DNA of 64,000 nucleotides from Actinotalea subterranea (GCF_008364845.1 NZ_VTTP01000004.1:124001-188000), one strand, 5' to 3'; counted from the stretch's first letter, positions 27,480-36,960 are shown. Translations and numbers: made by a program. The notes: generated by a model not told the origin, from the letters alone.

Positions 27480-28366
27480 CGACGCCGCGCGTGGTGCGCA
27501 CCCGGGAAGAGCTGGACGCCGCCCTGACGGAGGGCGGCGCCGGCCGCCGTGCCGTCGTGATGACGATGGGTGCGTTGCACGAGGGGCACCTCTCGCTCGT
27601 GCGGACGGCGCGCGAGCGTGCGGACCAGGTCGTCGTCACCGTGTTCGTCAACCCGCTCCAGTTCGGCCCCCAGGAGGACCTCGCGAGCTACCCGCGTGAC
27701 CTCGACCGCGACGTCGCGCTGCTGAGCGGGGCCGGGGCGGACGTCGTCTTCGCGCCCGACGTCGCCGAGGTCTACCCGGGCGGCGAGCCCGTCGTGCGGG
27801 TCGTCGCGGGGCGGCTCGGCGACGTCCTCGAGGGCGCCTCGCGGCCCGGCCACCTCGACGGCGTGCTCACGGTCGTCCTCAAGCTCATGCACCTCGTGCG
27901 GCCCGACGTCGCGCTCTTCGGGCAGAAGGACGCACAGCAGCTCGCGGCGGTGCGGCAGATGGTGCACGACCTGGACGTGCCGGTCGAGGTCGTCGCCGTG
28001 CCGACCGTCCGGGACGCCGACGGCGTCGCGCTGTCGTCCCGCAACGCCTACCTCGACCCCGGTGAGCGCACCTGCGCGCGCGCCCTGTCGCGTGCCCTCG
28101 CGTGTGCCCAGGACGTCGCACGCGACGGCGCCTCCGCCCCGAGCGTGCTCGCCGCCGCGCGTGCGGTCCTCGACGCCGAGCCGGGCGTCGCCCTGGACTA
28201 CCTCGCGCTCGTCGACCCGGCGACGGTGGAGGATGTCCCCGCGGACCACGCAGGCCCGGCCCTGCTCGCCGTCGCCGCGCGCGTCGGCGCGACCCGACTG
28301 ATCGACAACGTCGTGGTGGACCTGGCGGACGGCGCCCGGTCACCGCAGCACGAGGAGAACCGATGA
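27476..28366 (+). CDS. panC: Pantoate-beta-alanine ligase
   Basis: ATP-dependent condensation of pantoate and beta-alanine to pantothenate. 296 aa. HIGH-like motif in [19 protein letters not shown], then [35 protein letters not shown] and the KMSK-equivalent SSRNAYL. ATG 27476 overlaps the upstream stop (ATGA), and its own stop overlaps panD. Confidence 0.96.
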   Translation: MTTPRVVRTREELDAALTEGGAGRRAVVMTMGALHEGHLSLVRTARERADQVVVTVFVNPLQFGPQEDLASYPRDLDRDVALLSGAGADVVFAPDVAEVYPGGEPVVRVVAGRLGDVLEGASRPGHLDGVLTVVLKLMHLVRPDVALFGQKDAQQLAAVRQMVHDLDVPVEVVAVPTVRDADGVALSSRNAYLDPGERTCARALSRALACAQDVARDGASAPSVLAAARAVLDAEPGVALDYLALVDPATVEDVPADHAGPALLAVAARVGATRLIDNVVVDLADGARSPQHEENR

Positions 28367-28851
28367 GCACGAGCAGCTGGATGCGCACCATGATGGTCGG
28401 CAAGATCCACCGGGCCACCGTCACGGCGGCCGACCTCGACTACGTGGGCTCGGTCACGGTCGACGCGGACCTGCTCGAGGCCGCGGACCTGCTCCCCGGG
28501 CAGCAGGTCGACGTCGTCGACGTGACGAACGGTGCCAGGCTGACGACGTACGCGATCGCCGGGGAGCCCGGGTCGGGCGTCGTGTGCATCAACGGTGCCG
28601 CCGCCCACCTCGTGCGCCCGGGCGACGTGGTCATCCTCATCGCCTACGCGTCGATGCCCGACGCCGAGGCGCGCACCTACGCGCCGCGCGTCGTGCACGT
28701 CGACGCCGACAACCGGATCGCCGGCCTCGGCACCGACCCGGGCGAGGCCCCCGCGGGGCTGCGCAGCGCCGCGATCGCGTGGGCCAGCACCACGGCACCC
28801 GCGAGCACGGGGACGGCCGCGACGACCGCGACCACCGCGACCACCCGGTGA
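28363..28851 (+). CDS. panD: Aspartate 1-decarboxylase proenzyme
   Basis: Makes beta-alanine from L-aspartate for panC. 162 aa. The self-cleavage site Gly29-Ser30 in [11 protein letters not shown] generates the pyruvoyl group; [11 protein letters not shown] and [19 protein letters not shown] are conserved. ATG 28363 overlaps panC with GAGGAG upstream; an internal Met7 would match the usual N-terminus. The tail (residues ~135-162) is a long Ala/Thr-rich extension typical of actinobacterial PanD. Confidence 0.95.
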   Translation: MSTSSWMRTMMVGKIHRATVTAADLDYVGSVTVDADLLEAADLLPGQQVDVVDVTNGARLTTYAIAGEPGSGVVCINGAAAHLVRPGDVVILIAYASMPDAEARTYAPRVVHVDADNRIAGLGTDPGEAPAGLRSAAIAWASTTAPASTGTAATTATTATTR

Positions 28852-30554
28852 GGCTCGCGCGGCGCCTCGCCGCACCGACACCCGGGTGGACGGCCGTCGC
28901 GGACGTTGTCGTCGTCGGCTCCGGCATCGCCGGGCTCACGGCCGCGCTCGAGCTGCGCACCCGGGTGCCGCGCGTCCTGCTCGTGACCAAGGGCGCGCTC
29001 GCGTCCGGCTCGACGGTCTGGGCGCAGGGCGGCATCGCGGCCGCGCTGGACCCCGCCGACTCGCCGGCCGCGCACCTCGCGGACACCCTCGTGGCCGGCG
29101 GCGGGCTGTGCGACGAGGCGGCCGTCGAGGTGCTCGTCACGCAGGGTCCGGCGCGCGTGCGTGAGCTCGTGGGCCGCGGCGCACGCTTCGACACCGACCC
29201 GGACGGGCGCATCGCGCTGACCCGCGAGGGCGGGCACGGCGCCGACCGCATCGTGCACGCAGGCGGGGACGCGACCGGCGCCGAGATCTCCCGTGCGCTC
29301 GTGGCCCAGCTCGACGCCGTGCGCGCGGACCCCGGCATCGAGGTCGTCGAGCACGCGCTCGTGCTCGACCTGCTCACCGCCGAGCCCGACGCCGACGGCC
29401 GCCCGGGCCCCGTGTGCGGTGTGACGCTGCACGTCATCGGCGAGGGCACGCGGGACGGCGTCGGCGCCGCGCTCGGTCGCGCCGTCGTGCTCGCCACGGG
29501 GGGCATCGGGCAGGTCTTCCAGTCCTCGACCAACCCCGCACAGGCGACCGGCGACGGCCTCGCGGCGGCCCTGCGCGCGGGCGCCGAGGTCGCGGACGTC
29601 GAGTTCGTCCAGTTCCACCCGACGGTCCTGTGGCTCGGCAGCGGCGTCAAGGGCCAGCTCGCGCTCATCTCGGAGGCCGTGCGCGGCGAGGGCGCGATGC
29701 TCCTGGACACCGACGGCGTGCGCTTCATGCCCGCCGTGCACCCGCTCGCCGAGCTCGCGCCGCGCGACGTCGTCGCGCACGCGATCGTCCGGCGCATGGC
29801 GCAGACGGGCTCCGACCACGTGCTGCTCGACGCACGGCACCTGGGCGCCGAGTTCCTGCACCACCGGTTCCCCACGATCCACGAGCGGCTCATGGCCGAG
29901 GGCCTCGACCTCGCGACGGACCTCGTGCCTGTCGCACCGGCCCAGCACTACCACTCGGGCGGCGTCGTCACCGACCTGGACGGCCGGAGCTCCCTCGACG
30001 GCCTGTACGCCGCGGGCGAGGTCGCGTGCACCGGCGTGCACGGGGCCAACCGGCTCGCGTCCAACTCCCTGCTCGAGGGCCTGGTCTTCGCCCATCGCGC
30101 CGCCCGGGACATCGCCGAGCGGGTCGCGGCGGGCGAGCTGCCGCACCGGGACCCGGTCGAGCGAGGCGGACCGGCGGCCCTCGTCGCCGCGGCAGCCCGG
30201 AGCCGGCTCCAGCGCATCGCCCAGCGCGGGCCCGGGGTCATCCGGAGCGCCGAGGGGCTCGCCGCCGCCGCGGAGGCCCTCGCTGCCGTGCCGACGGCCG
30301 CGCACGAGGTCCCGGGCGTCGTCGCGGCGCCGCAGACCGCGGAGTGGGAGACGACCAACCTGCACCAGGTCGCCTCGGTCCTCACCGCGACGGCGGCCGC
30401 GCGCACGGAGAGCCGCGGCGGGCACTTCCGGGAGGACCACCCGGAACCCGACGACGCATGGCGCACCCACCTCGTCGCGAGCCTCGGGACCGACGGGACG
30501 CTCGCCCTGCGTCGCGAGGAGCACCTCCGCGCGGGGCGTGCGACGGGTCGATGA
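28848..30554 (+). CDS. nadB: L-aspartate oxidase
   Basis: FAD enzyme (568 aa) oxidising L-aspartate to iminoaspartate, the first step of de novo NAD synthesis. The FAD-binding [17 protein letters not shown], the substrate region [42 protein letters not shown], and [47 protein letters not shown] are diagnostic of the succinate dehydrogenase/NadB family, and there is no haem or SDH partner. GTG 28848 overlaps panD. NadA (quinolinate synthase) is not next to it; nadC is 3.3 kb away beyond a sulfur island. Confidence 0.94.
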   Translation: MRLARRLAAPTPGWTAVADVVVVGSGIAGLTAALELRTRVPRVLLVTKGALASGSTVWAQGGIAAALDPADSPAAHLADTLVAGGGLCDEAAVEVLVTQGPARVRELVGRGARFDTDPDGRIALTREGGHGADRIVHAGGDATGAEISRALVAQLDAVRADPGIEVVEHALVLDLLTAEPDADGRPGPVCGVTLHVIGEGTRDGVGAALGRAVVLATGGIGQVFQSSTNPAQATGDGLAAALRAGAEVADVEFVQFHPTVLWLGSGVKGQLALISEAVRGEGAMLLDTDGVRFMPAVHPLAELAPRDVVAHAIVRRMAQTGSDHVLLDARHLGAEFLHHRFPTIHERLMAEGLDLATDLVPVAPAQHYHSGGVVTDLDGRSSLDGLYAAGEVACTGVHGANRLASNSLLEGLVFAHRAARDIAERVAAGELPHRDPVERGGPAALVAAAARSRLQRIAQRGPGVIRSAEGLAAAAEALAAVPTAAHEVPGVVAAPQTAEWETTNLHQVASVLTATAAARTESRGGHFREDHPEPDDAWRTHLVASLGTDGTLALRREEHLRAGRATGR

Positions 30555-30557
30555 GCC

Positions 30558-30589
30558 GGCCGGGTCACCGGTGCGCGCGGTGCCCGGCC
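30558..30589. terminator. Bidirectional hairpin between nadB and the rhodanese gene
   Basis: GGCCGGG(T)CACCG pairs with CGGTGCCCGGCC around a 7-nt loop, a 12-bp stem with one bulged base. It sits between two convergent stops and can end both transcripts. Confidence 0.65.
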
Positions 30590-30590
30590 C

Positions 30591-30926
30591 TCACTCGACG
30601 GGGAAGCCCGCAGCCTTCCAGGCGAGCGTCCCGCCGGCGACGTTCGTGACCTCGTGACCCTGCTGGCCCAGCCACGCGGCGACCTGCGCCGACCGGCCGC
30701 CCGACTGGCACACGAGGAACACCGGCCCGGTCAGCGACGTGATCTCACCCACCCGGTCCACGACCTGGCTCATGGGCACGTTCACGGCACCCGGGACGTG
30801 CCCGGAGTCGAACTCGTGCGGCTCACGCACGTCGACGACGACGGGTGGGCCCGAAGCCTCGCCGGTGTCGCTCCCCGCCGGGGTTCCGAGGGCCGCGCGG
30901 AGCGCGGTGACGTCGATCTGCTCCAT
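30591..30926 (-). CDS. Single-domain rhodanese
   Basis: A 111-aa sulfurtransferase: VVVDVREPHEFDSGHVPGAVNVP and the active-site loop VCQSGGRSA, whose Cys carries the persulfide, followed by GGTLAWKAAGFPVE. Cytosolic. It lies 40 nt downstream of the CoA-disulfide reductase/rhodanese gene in the same direction, so it is probably the last gene of that operon, under the upstream CstR-type operator. Confidence 0.92.
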   Translation of the reverse strand: MEQIDVTALRAALGTPAGSDTGEASGPPVVVDVREPHEFDSGHVPGAVNVPMSQVVDRVGEITSLTGPVFLVCQSGGRSAQVAAWLGQQGHEVTNVAGGTLAWKAAGFPVE

Positions 30927-30966
30927 GGTGTCCGTCCTGTCGTCGGGATGAGGGGCGGCTGGTCCG

Positions 30967-32697
30967 TCAGTCGGTGACGAGCTCGAGGTCCGGCAGGGCC
31001 GCGCGCAGCGTGAGCATCCCGCCGGAGAGGTTCGCCGAGTCGACGCCCGCCTGGTCCAGGATGCGGTGCGCGAGGTAGGAGCGGAACCCGCTCGCGCAGT
31101 GCACGCGCACCGGGCGTCCGGCCGCGGCGTCGCGCACCTCGTCGAGGCGGGCCCGCAGCTGGGTGTGCGGGACGTTGAGCGCACCGGGCAGGTGGCCCGA
31201 GGCGAACTCGCCGGCCGAGCGCACGTCGAGCACGAGGGCCTCGGCCATGACCTTCTCGAGGTCCTCCGGGTACCAGAGGCGCAGCGTCCCCGCGAGCACG
31301 TTCTGGGCGACGAACCCGGCCATGTTGACCGCGTCCTTCGCCGAGCCGTACGGCGGTGCGTAGGCGAGCTCGAGCTCGGCGACGTCGTCGACGGTCATGC
31401 CCGCGGCGAGCGCGGTCGCCAGGACGTCGATGCGCTTGTCGACGCCCGCGCGGCCGACGGCCTGGGCACCGAGCAGCCGCCCGTCGGGCGCGAACGTGAT
31501 CGTCAGGTGCATCTGCTCCGCACCGGGGAAGTAGCCGGCGTGGTCACCGGGGTGCACGTGCACCACGTGGTGCTCGATGTGCGCCTGTTCGAGGGTGCGC
31601 CGGCTCGCGCCGGTCATGGCCGCGGTGAGCCCGAACACCCGCACGACGGCGGTGCCCAGGACCCCACGGGCCTCCTGCGCGGGCGTGAGCGCGCCCAGGA
31701 TCGCGTCGGCCGCCCGGCGGCCCTGCCGGTTGGCGGGGCCTGCGAGCGGGATCGGGCCGACGGTCCCGGTCACGCCGTGGCGCACGGCGACGGCGTCACC
31801 CACCGCCCAGATGTGCGGGTCCGACGTGCGCTGGCGGGCGTCGACGACGATCGCGCCCTGGGGCCCGAGCTCGAGGCCCGCGGCCGCGGCGAGGTGGCTG
31901 TCCGGCCGCACGCCCACGGACAGGACCACGACGTCGGCGGTGAGGGTCGTGCCGTCGGACAGGCGGACCTCGACGGCGCCGTCGGCGCTGTCGCCGGCGT
32001 AGCTCCCGTCGTTCTCGTCGCTGTCGTGGGACTCGAGGGCCGTGACGGCCTCGGCGGCGACGCCCACGTGGGTGCGGATCCCGTGGTCGCGGAGCTCGGC
32101 GTCGAGGAGGCTCGCGAGCTCGGAGTCGAGGGGAGGCAGCACGTGCGGTGCGAGGTCCACGAGGTCGACGTCGAGCCCACGGACCCGCAGGGCCTCGGCG
32201 GTCTCGATGCCGATGAACCCGGCGCCGAGCACGACGGCCCGCCGGGCGCCCTCACCGACGACGGCGCGCAGGCCGTCCGCGTCGGGGACGGTGCGCAGGG
32301 TGTGCACCTGCGGGAGGTCGAGGCCCGGGATCGGGGGACGCACGGTCGCGGCCCCCGGGGCGAGCACGAGCGCGTCGTACGGGAGGGTGATCTCGTCCAC
32401 GCCGGCGGCCGTGGTGCGGCGTGCGGTGACCGTCCGGGCGTCGCGGTCGATCGCGACGACCTCGTGGCCGGTGCGGACGTCGAGGTCGAGCGAGGCCCGT
32501 AGCGACTCGGGGGTCTGCAGGAGCAGGGCCGACCGTCGGGTGATCTCGTCGCTCACGTGGTACGGCAGGCCGCAGTTGGCGAACGAGACGTAGTCGGCGC
32601 GCTCCAGCACGACGATCTCGGCGTCCTCGGCCAGGCGGCGGGCGCGTGCAGCGGCGCTCATCCCGCCGGCGACCCCGCCCACGATCACGATCCTCAT
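30967..32697 (-). CDS. CoA-disulfide/persulfide reductase with C-terminal rhodanese domain
   Basis: A 576-aa flavoprotein of the CoADR-Rhd type. FAD site MRIVIVGGVAGGMSAAARARRL; single redox Cys42 in YVSFANCGLPYHV (the CoADR/NPSR hallmark); NAD(P)H site VVLGAGFIGIETAEAL; ATNWA-like IWAVGDAVAVRHGVTG. Residues ~475-576 are a rhodanese domain with Cys534 in VRVHCASGFRSYL. Such fusions reduce CoA- or bacillithiol/mycothiol-type persulfides and polysulfides. An acidic 20-residue insertion follows residue ~235. RBS GAGGACGGAAC precedes ATG 32697, and a CstR-like operator is 144 nt upstream. Confidence 0.92.
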   Translation of the reverse strand: MRIVIVGGVAGGMSAAARARRLAEDAEIVVLERADYVSFANCGLPYHVSDEITRRSALLLQTPESLRASLDLDVRTGHEVVAIDRDARTVTARRTTAAGVDEITLPYDALVLAPGAATVRPPIPGLDLPQVHTLRTVPDADGLRAVVGEGARRAVVLGAGFIGIETAEALRVRGLDVDLVDLAPHVLPPLDSELASLLDAELRDHGIRTHVGVAAEAVTALESHDSDENDGSYAGDSADGAVEVRLSDGTTLTADVVVLSVGVRPDSHLAAAAGLELGPQGAIVVDARQRTSDPHIWAVGDAVAVRHGVTGTVGPIPLAGPANRQGRRAADAILGALTPAQEARGVLGTAVVRVFGLTAAMTGASRRTLEQAHIEHHVVHVHPGDHAGYFPGAEQMHLTITFAPDGRLLGAQAVGRAGVDKRIDVLATALAAGMTVDDVAELELAYAPPYGSAKDAVNMAGFVAQNVLAGTLRLWYPEDLEKVMAEALVLDVRSAGEFASGHLPGALNVPHTQLRARLDEVRDAAAGRPVRVHCASGFRSYLAHRILDQAGVDSANLSGGMLTLRAALPDLELVTD

Positions 32698-33093
32698 GTT
32701 CCGTCCTCAGGTCAGACGGGGCGTCCGGCCCCGGTGCAACGTGCTTCGGTCAGGTGGTGACGGTCCGTGCGTGGCGCCGCCGGGTGCACCGGGGCGCTCT
32801 CACGAGACTGGCACGGCGCAGGGCCGGCCACAGGAGAACGATACCCCGGGGGGTATATGTTCCCGGCGGGACCATCGGCCCGAGTCGCGCGGGGGCCAGG
32901 GTGCGCGCTCGGGGCGCGGACGCCTGGCCGAGGTGACGGCCGACCCCGGGTGCGGGGTGTGAGTCGGGCGCGGGCGGGCATGGGCTCGCGGGCGAGTGGG
33001 TGCGGGCAGGTCGAACGAGCGTCTGCCGGTCGAACGAGCGGGTGCCTGGCGGGCGAGTGCCCAGGCGCGGGTCGGGGGAGAGGGCCGGCCTGG
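32698..33093. other. 396-bp intergenic region upstream of the CoADR-rhodanese gene
   Basis: Holds the promoter region of the minus-strand CoADR operon, with an ATACCCC-N2-GGGGTAT operator at 32841-32856. Nearer the CstR gene there are two 19-bp-spaced copies of GGTCGAACGAGCG (33009-33021 and 33028-33040) of unknown meaning. No gene-like frame fits codon use here. Confidence 0.6.
32841..32856. promoter_or_regulatory. CstR/CsoR-type operator ATACCCC-GG-GGGGTAT
   Basis: Two 7-bp inverted arms around a 2-nt centre. The arms equal those at 33792-33807. This is the shape of CsoR/CstR-family operators (an ATACCC/GGGTAT dyad with a G-C tract). It lies 144 nt before the CoADR-rhodanese start, so repression by the neighbouring CstR-like protein is expected. 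Confidence 0.75.
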
Positions 33094-33357
33094 TCAGGCG
33101 AGGGAGAGGAAGAGCTTCTGGAGCTTGGCCCGGTCGATCCCGGCCTCCTCGTCGCCCCGGACGATGCACTGCTCGAGCCCCGTGGCGATGATGGCGAAGC
33201 CCGCGCGGTCGAGGGCCTTCGACGCGGCCGAGAGCTGGGTCACGACGTCGGCGCAGTCGGCGCCGGCCTCGAGCATCTTGAGCACGCCGCCGATCTGGCC
33301 CTGTGCGCGGCGCAGGCGGTTGATGACGGAGGTCATCTCTTCCGGGTCGAGCTGCAT
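33094..33357 (-). CDS. cstR: CstR-like persulfide-sensing repressor (CsoR/RcnR family)
   Basis: An 87-aa all-helical repressor. INRLRRAQGQIGGVLKMLE is the CsoR-family helix 1; Cys35 (AGADCADVV) and Cys64 (GLEQCIVRG) are 29 residues apart, as in CstR. The copper-sensor CsoR has a His four residues before the second Cys; here that position is Gly60, so Cu(I) binding is not expected, but disulfide/polysulfide bridging by reactive sulfur is. ATG 33357 is chosen because GGAGA lies 8 nt upstream; an ATG at 33432 overlaps the previous stop (ATGA) but lacks an RBS and adds 25 disordered residues. Co-transcribed with the upstream rhodanese; likely autoregulated. Confidence 0.88.
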   Translation of the reverse strand: MQLDPEEMTSVINRLRRAQGQIGGVLKMLEAGADCADVVTQLSAASKALDRAGFAIIATGLEQCIVRGDEEAGIDRAKLQKLFLSLA

Positions 33358-33428
33358 GCCGGCTCTCCGTGGTGTCGTCGGTGGTGCGGGTTCGGGTGTC
33401 GGTGCGGGGGCACCCTGCCCGGCCGAGG

Positions 33429-33782
33429 TCATCGGGTCACGACCTGCCCGCCGGCGGCGCGCCAGGCCCCGAGCCCCCCGGACAGGCTCGTCGCACGATA
33501 TCCCGCCGCACGGAGCTGGGCGGCGGCACCACGCGAGCGCATCCCGGATGCGCACATGACGACGACGGGTGCGTCCTTCGGCAGGCGCCGCGCCTCGCGT
33601 GCGAGGGTGCCCAGCGGGATGTGGCGCGCGCGGGGTGCGTGGCCGCTGCGCCACTCGGACGGCTCGCGGACGTCGACGAGCACGGCGCCCTCGTCGAGCA
33701 GGGTCATCGCACGGTCGACGCGCACGCTTGCGGGCAGCGCGGTCGGGTCGCGGCGCAGGAGACGGTCGAGGAAGGATGCCAT
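33429..33782 (-). CDS. Rhodanese-like sulfurtransferase
   Basis: A 117-aa rhodanese domain: AVLVDVREPSEWRSGHAPRARHIPLG and the catalytic loop VVMCASGMRSRGAA (Cys persulfide carrier), ending GGLGAWRAAGG. It starts 7 nt downstream of a perfect 20-bp palindrome, the second CstR-like operator, and forms a two-gene unit with the CstR-like gene. The likely role is to take sulfane sulfur and pass it to other acceptors. Confidence 0.92.
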   Translation of the reverse strand: MASFLDRLLRRDPTALPASVRVDRAMTLLDEGAVLVDVREPSEWRSGHAPRARHIPLGTLAREARRLPKDAPVVVMCASGMRSRGAAAQLRAAGYRATSLSGGLGAWRAAGGQVVTR

Positions 33783-33789
33783 GGGGCCA

Positions 33790-33809
33790 GGATACCCCAT
33801 GGGGTATCC
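33790..33809. promoter_or_regulatory. CstR-type operator, perfect 20-bp palindrome
   Basis: GGATACCCCATGGGGTATCC is its own reverse complement. It contains the same arms and spacing as the site at 32841-32856 and lies directly in front of the rhodanese-cstR unit. It is also 54 nt upstream of the nadC -10 box on the other strand, so bound repressor might influence nadC as well. Confidence 0.82.
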
Positions 33810-33862
33810 GTTGGCGAGGTCGTGAGGTCCGCGGCCCGGGCCGGGGCGGGTCGCTCGCTCGG

Positions 33863-33868
33863 TACGGT
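33863..33868 (+). promoter_or_regulatory. -10 box TACGGT, leaderless start of nadC
   Basis: TACGGT, six nucleotides (GAGGGC), ATG at 33875. It gives nadC its own promoter, needed because the gene is separated from nadB by an oppositely oriented island. Confidence 0.55.
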
Positions 33869-33874
33869 GAGGGC

Positions 33875-34903
33875 ATGGACCGAGCGACCACCACGACCGC
33901 TGCTGCGCGAGCCGACGAGGCACCCCTCGGGCAGCAGCCCGGCACCGGTCCGGCACACGCGCACGCACCCGCGGCGACGGCGCCTGCGCGCGCGGTGCCG
34001 GACGTGCCGGGGCTGGACGGCGCGGCCCTGGCCCGCGTCGTCGCCACCGCGCTCGACGAGGACCTCGGGGCCGCACCGGGACGCGACGTCACGACGCAGG
34101 CCACCGTCGCCCCCGCCGCGCACGGTGCGGCGCGGCTCGTCGCGCGCGCCGACGGCGTCGTGGCCGGCCTCCAGGCGGTCGCCGAGGTGCTCGACCAGGT
34201 CGCCACGCGGCTGGGGCTCCCGGGGGCCACCGTGCGGCTCACGGTCCAGGACGGCACGCGGGTCGGGGCGGGCGACGAGCTCGCGGTCGTCGAAGGCCCC
34301 GTCCAGGTGCTCCTCGTGGCCGAGCGCACCCTGCTCAACGTCGTGAGCCGGGCCTCGGGCGTCGCGACCCACACGCGGCGCTGGGCTGACGCGCTCGCGG
34401 GCACGGGCGCCACCGTGCTGGACACCCGGAAGACGACGCCCGGCCTGCGTGCCCTGGAGAAGTACGCGGTGCGCTGCGGCGGCGGCACCAACAAGCGCAT
34501 GGGCCTCTACGACGTCGCGATGATCAAGGACAACCACGTGGTCGCGGCAGGTTCCGTGACGGCCGCGGTCGAGGCGGTCCGTGCGCGCTTCCCCGACGTC
34601 GCCGTCCAGGTCGAGGCCGACACCCCCGCGCAGGCGATGGAGGCGATCGACGCCGGTGCCCGGTTCCTGCTGCTCGACAACATGGCGCCCCCGGTGCTCC
34701 GCGAGGTCGTCGCCGCCGTCCGTGCCCGCGAGGCCGAGACCGGCCGGGTCGAGCTGGAGGCGACCGGCAACCTGACCCTGGACCGGGCCGCGGACGTCGC
34801 GGGCACGGGTGTGGACTACCTCTCGGTGGGCGGTCTGACCCACTCGTCGCCCATCCTCGACGTCGCGCTCGACCTCGAGGACGCGCAGCCGGACCCCCGG
34901 TAG
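33875..34903 (+). CDS. nadC: Nicotinate-nucleotide pyrophosphorylase (carboxylating)
   Basis: Converts quinolinate and PRPP to nicotinate mononucleotide. 342 aa. GRDVTTQATVAP, RTLLNVVSRASGVATHTRRW, TVLDTRKTTPGLRALEKYAVRCGGGTNKRMGLYD (in pieces, the phosphate- and substrate-binding core), MIKDNHV and VDYLSVGGLTHS are family hallmarks. The N-terminal ~40 residues are an Ala/Pro-rich extension before the conserved domain. ATG 33875 is supported by the leaderless promoter geometry. Confidence 0.95.
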   Translation: MDRATTTTAAARADEAPLGQQPGTGPAHAHAPAATAPARAVPDVPGLDGAALARVVATALDEDLGAAPGRDVTTQATVAPAAHGAARLVARADGVVAGLQAVAEVLDQVATRLGLPGATVRLTVQDGTRVGAGDELAVVEGPVQVLLVAERTLLNVVSRASGVATHTRRWADALAGTGATVLDTRKTTPGLRALEKYAVRCGGGTNKRMGLYDVAMIKDNHVVAAGSVTAAVEAVRARFPDVAVQVEADTPAQAMEAIDAGARFLLLDNMAPPVLREVVAAVRAREAETGRVELEATGNLTLDRAADVAGTGVDYLSVGGLTHSSPILDVALDLEDAQPDPR

Positions 34904-35013
34904 GCGGGCGGCCCGCGGGTCGACCGGGTGAGCGCGTCGAGCGGGTGGCCGGACGGACGGGGTGAGCGCGTCGGCCGGGTGAGCGGGCCGACGGGGACGC
35001 CTCCGCCGGTCGG

Positions 35014-35019
35014 TAGGAT
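35014..35019 (+). promoter_or_regulatory. -10 box TAGGAT, leaderless start of lysS
   Basis: TAGGAT, six nucleotides (CGGCCG), GTG at 35026. The gap between nadC and lysS (~120 nt) otherwise holds three short direct repeats of the type GGGTGAGCGCGTCG (34926-34939, 34960-34973, and a variant at 34977-34990). Confidence 0.6.
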
Positions 35020-35025
35020 CGGCCG

Positions 35026-36576
35026 GTGAGCCAGCCCGCGGACCACCGCCCCACGACGCAGGACCCGGACGCCCAGGCCGTCGAGACCGACGACCTGCCC
35101 GAGCAGATCCGCATCCGCCGCGAGAAGCGTGAGCGCCTCCTGGCCGAGGGCCGCGAGGCGTACCCCGTGGCGGTCCCCGTGACCCACGCCGTGGCGCAGG
35201 TGCGCGCGGACCACGCCCACCTCGAGGCGGGCGAGGAGACGGACGTCGTCGTCGGCGTGGCCGCGCGCGTCGTCTACCTGCGCAACACGGGCAAGCTCTG
35301 CTTCGTGACCGTGCAGGACGGCGAGGGCAACCGCCTGCAGGTCATGCTCAGCCAGGCCGTCGTGGGCGAGGAGTCGCTCGACAGGTTCAAGGCCGACGTC
35401 GACCTCGGTGACCACCTCTTCGCGCACGGGCGCGTGATCAGCTCCCGTCGCGGCGAGCTGAGCATCTTCGCCGACGACTGGCAGATCGCCGCGAAGGCCC
35501 TGCGCCCCCTGCCGGTGCTGCACAAGGACCTGTCCGAGGAGGCGCGCGTACGCCAGCGCTACGTCGACCTCATCGTCCGTCCGGCCGCGCGCGACATGGT
35601 GCGGCTGCGCGCCGGCGTCATGCGGTCGCTGCGGGAGAACTTCCATCGCCGCGGGTACCTCGAGGTCGAGACGCCGATGCTCCAGACCCAGCCGGGCGGC
35701 GCCGCGGCACGCCCGTTCACGACCCACATGAACGCGTTCGACCTCGAGCTGTACCTGCGCATCGCTCCCGAGCTGTTCCTCAAGCGGGCCGTCGTCGGCG
35801 GTGTCGAGCGGGTCTTCGAGATCAACCGGAGCTTCCGCAACGAGGGTGTGGACTCCACGCACTCGCCCGAGTTCGCGACCCTCGAGGCCTACGAGGCGTA
35901 CGGCGACTACACGACGATGGCCGAGCTCACGCGCGACCTCGTCCAGACGGCGGCGCGCGAGGCCCTGGGCTCGACGACGGTCACGCTCGCCGACGGCACC
36001 GAGTACGACCTCGGCGGCGAGTGGACGTCGCTCAGCCTCTACCACTCGCTCTCCGAGGCGCTCGGCGAGGAGATCACGGCACAGACCTCCGTGCCCCACC
36101 TCATGGCCCTGGTCGAGCGGTTCGACCTCCAGATCGACGCGGCGCGCATGAACCACGGCAAGCTCGTCGAGGAGCTGTGGGAGCACCACGTGGGCGACAC
36201 GCTCGTGGCGCCCACATTCGTGCGCGACTTCCCCGTCGACACGAGCCCGCTGACGCGTGACCACCGAACGGTCCCCGGCGTCGTCGAGAAGTGGGACCTG
36301 TACATCCGCGGCATGGAGATCGGCACCGCATATTCCGAGCTCGTGGACCCGGTGATCCAGCGTCGGCGCTTCGAGGCCCAGGCGGTGCTCGCCGCGGCGG
36401 GTGATGACGAGGCAATGCGTATCGACGAGGACTTCCTCACCGCGATGGAGTACGCGATGCCGCCGGCGGGCGGCATGGGAATGGGCATCGACCGGCTCCT
36501 CATGGCGATGACGGGCCTCGGAATCCGGGAGACGATTCTGTTCCCCCTGGTGAAGCCTCTCGAGCCCGGCCGCTGA
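35026..36576 (+). CDS. lysS: Lysyl-tRNA synthetase (class II)
   Basis: A 516-aa class IIb synthetase charging tRNA(Lys). N-terminal OB-fold anticodon-binding domain ([26 protein letters not shown]), motif 1 region ([15 protein letters not shown]), motif 2 ([31 protein letters not shown], in parts) and motif 3 ([16 protein letters not shown]). GTG 35026 matches the predicted transcription start. In the mycobacterial order coaX precedes lysS; here coaX is missing. Confidence 0.97.
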   Translation: MSQPADHRPTTQDPDAQAVETDDLPEQIRIRREKRERLLAEGREAYPVAVPVTHAVAQVRADHAHLEAGEETDVVVGVAARVVYLRNTGKLCFVTVQDGEGNRLQVMLSQAVVGEESLDRFKADVDLGDHLFAHGRVISSRRGELSIFADDWQIAAKALRPLPVLHKDLSEEARVRQRYVDLIVRPAARDMVRLRAGVMRSLRENFHRRGYLEVETPMLQTQPGGAAARPFTTHMNAFDLELYLRIAPELFLKRAVVGGVERVFEINRSFRNEGVDSTHSPEFATLEAYEAYGDYTTMAELTRDLVQTAAREALGSTTVTLADGTEYDLGGEWTSLSLYHSLSEALGEEITAQTSVPHLMALVERFDLQIDAARMNHGKLVEELWEHHVGDTLVAPTFVRDFPVDTSPLTRDHRTVPGVVEKWDLYIRGMEIGTAYSELVDPVIQRRRFEAQAVLAAAGDDEAMRIDEDFLTAMEYAMPPAGGMGMGIDRLLMAMTGLGIRETILFPLVKPLEPGR

Positions 36577-36595
36577 GCCCTCACGCGGCCCGACG

Positions 36596-36601
36596 TAGGA
36601 T
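36596..36601 (+). promoter_or_regulatory. -10 box TAGGAT, leaderless start of the small membrane protein
   Basis: TAGGAT, six nucleotides (CAGGAC), GTG at 36608, the same hexamer and spacing as lysS. Confidence 0.55.
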
Positions 36602-36607
36602 CAGGAC

Positions 36608-36862
36608 GTGAACCCCGTCCTCCAGGTCCTCGGCGCGCTCCTGCCGTCCGCCGGGGTCGCATTCCTCTTCTGGCTCGCGATGCGCTCGATCATCGGCGCC
36701 GACCGACGCGAAAGGCTCGCCATGGCGCGCCTCGACGCGCAGGAGGCGGCGCGCGGGAACGCGAGCGAGCCGACGGCGGTCTCCGCGCAGCCCGCTGACG
36801 GCGGTGTCGATGCGGAATCGCGGAACGACGCGTCTGTTGATCGTCACAGCTCGTCGAGCTGA
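36608..36862 (+). CDS. Small single-pass membrane protein
   Basis: An 84-aa protein with one TM segment at residues ~5-29 (LQVLGALLPSAGVAFLFWLAMRSII), then a basic stretch (GADRRERLAMARL) and an acidic, Ser/Ala-rich cytoplasmic tail. I do not recognise a named domain; proteins of this size and position between lysS and lsr2 are common in Cellulomonas-type genomes. The GTG start is supported by the leaderless -10 box. Confidence 0.7.
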   Translation: MNPVLQVLGALLPSAGVAFLFWLAMRSIIGADRRERLAMARLDAQEAARGNASEPTAVSAQPADGGVDAESRNDASVDRHSSSS

Positions 36863-36960
36863 TTTTCCTCTGTTCGCGGAACAAAGCGCGCGAGGAGTGG
36901 TGAGCGGCGGTATTGTGCACGGGTCCCGGTCACCCCTGGAACTGCGGAAAGAAGAACTCG

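Noticed and set aside
33009-33040. LexA/SOS boxes in the two GGTCGAACGAGCG repeats
   Set aside because: TCGAAC half-sites occur, but the matching GTTCGA half is missing at the right distance, and no SOS gene is near.
33358-33432. Longer N-terminus for the CstR-like protein from ATG 33432
   Set aside because: It overlaps the upstream stop (ATGA), but has no ribosome binding site and adds a disordered Pro/Ala segment unlike the family; ATG 33357 has GGAGA at good spacing.
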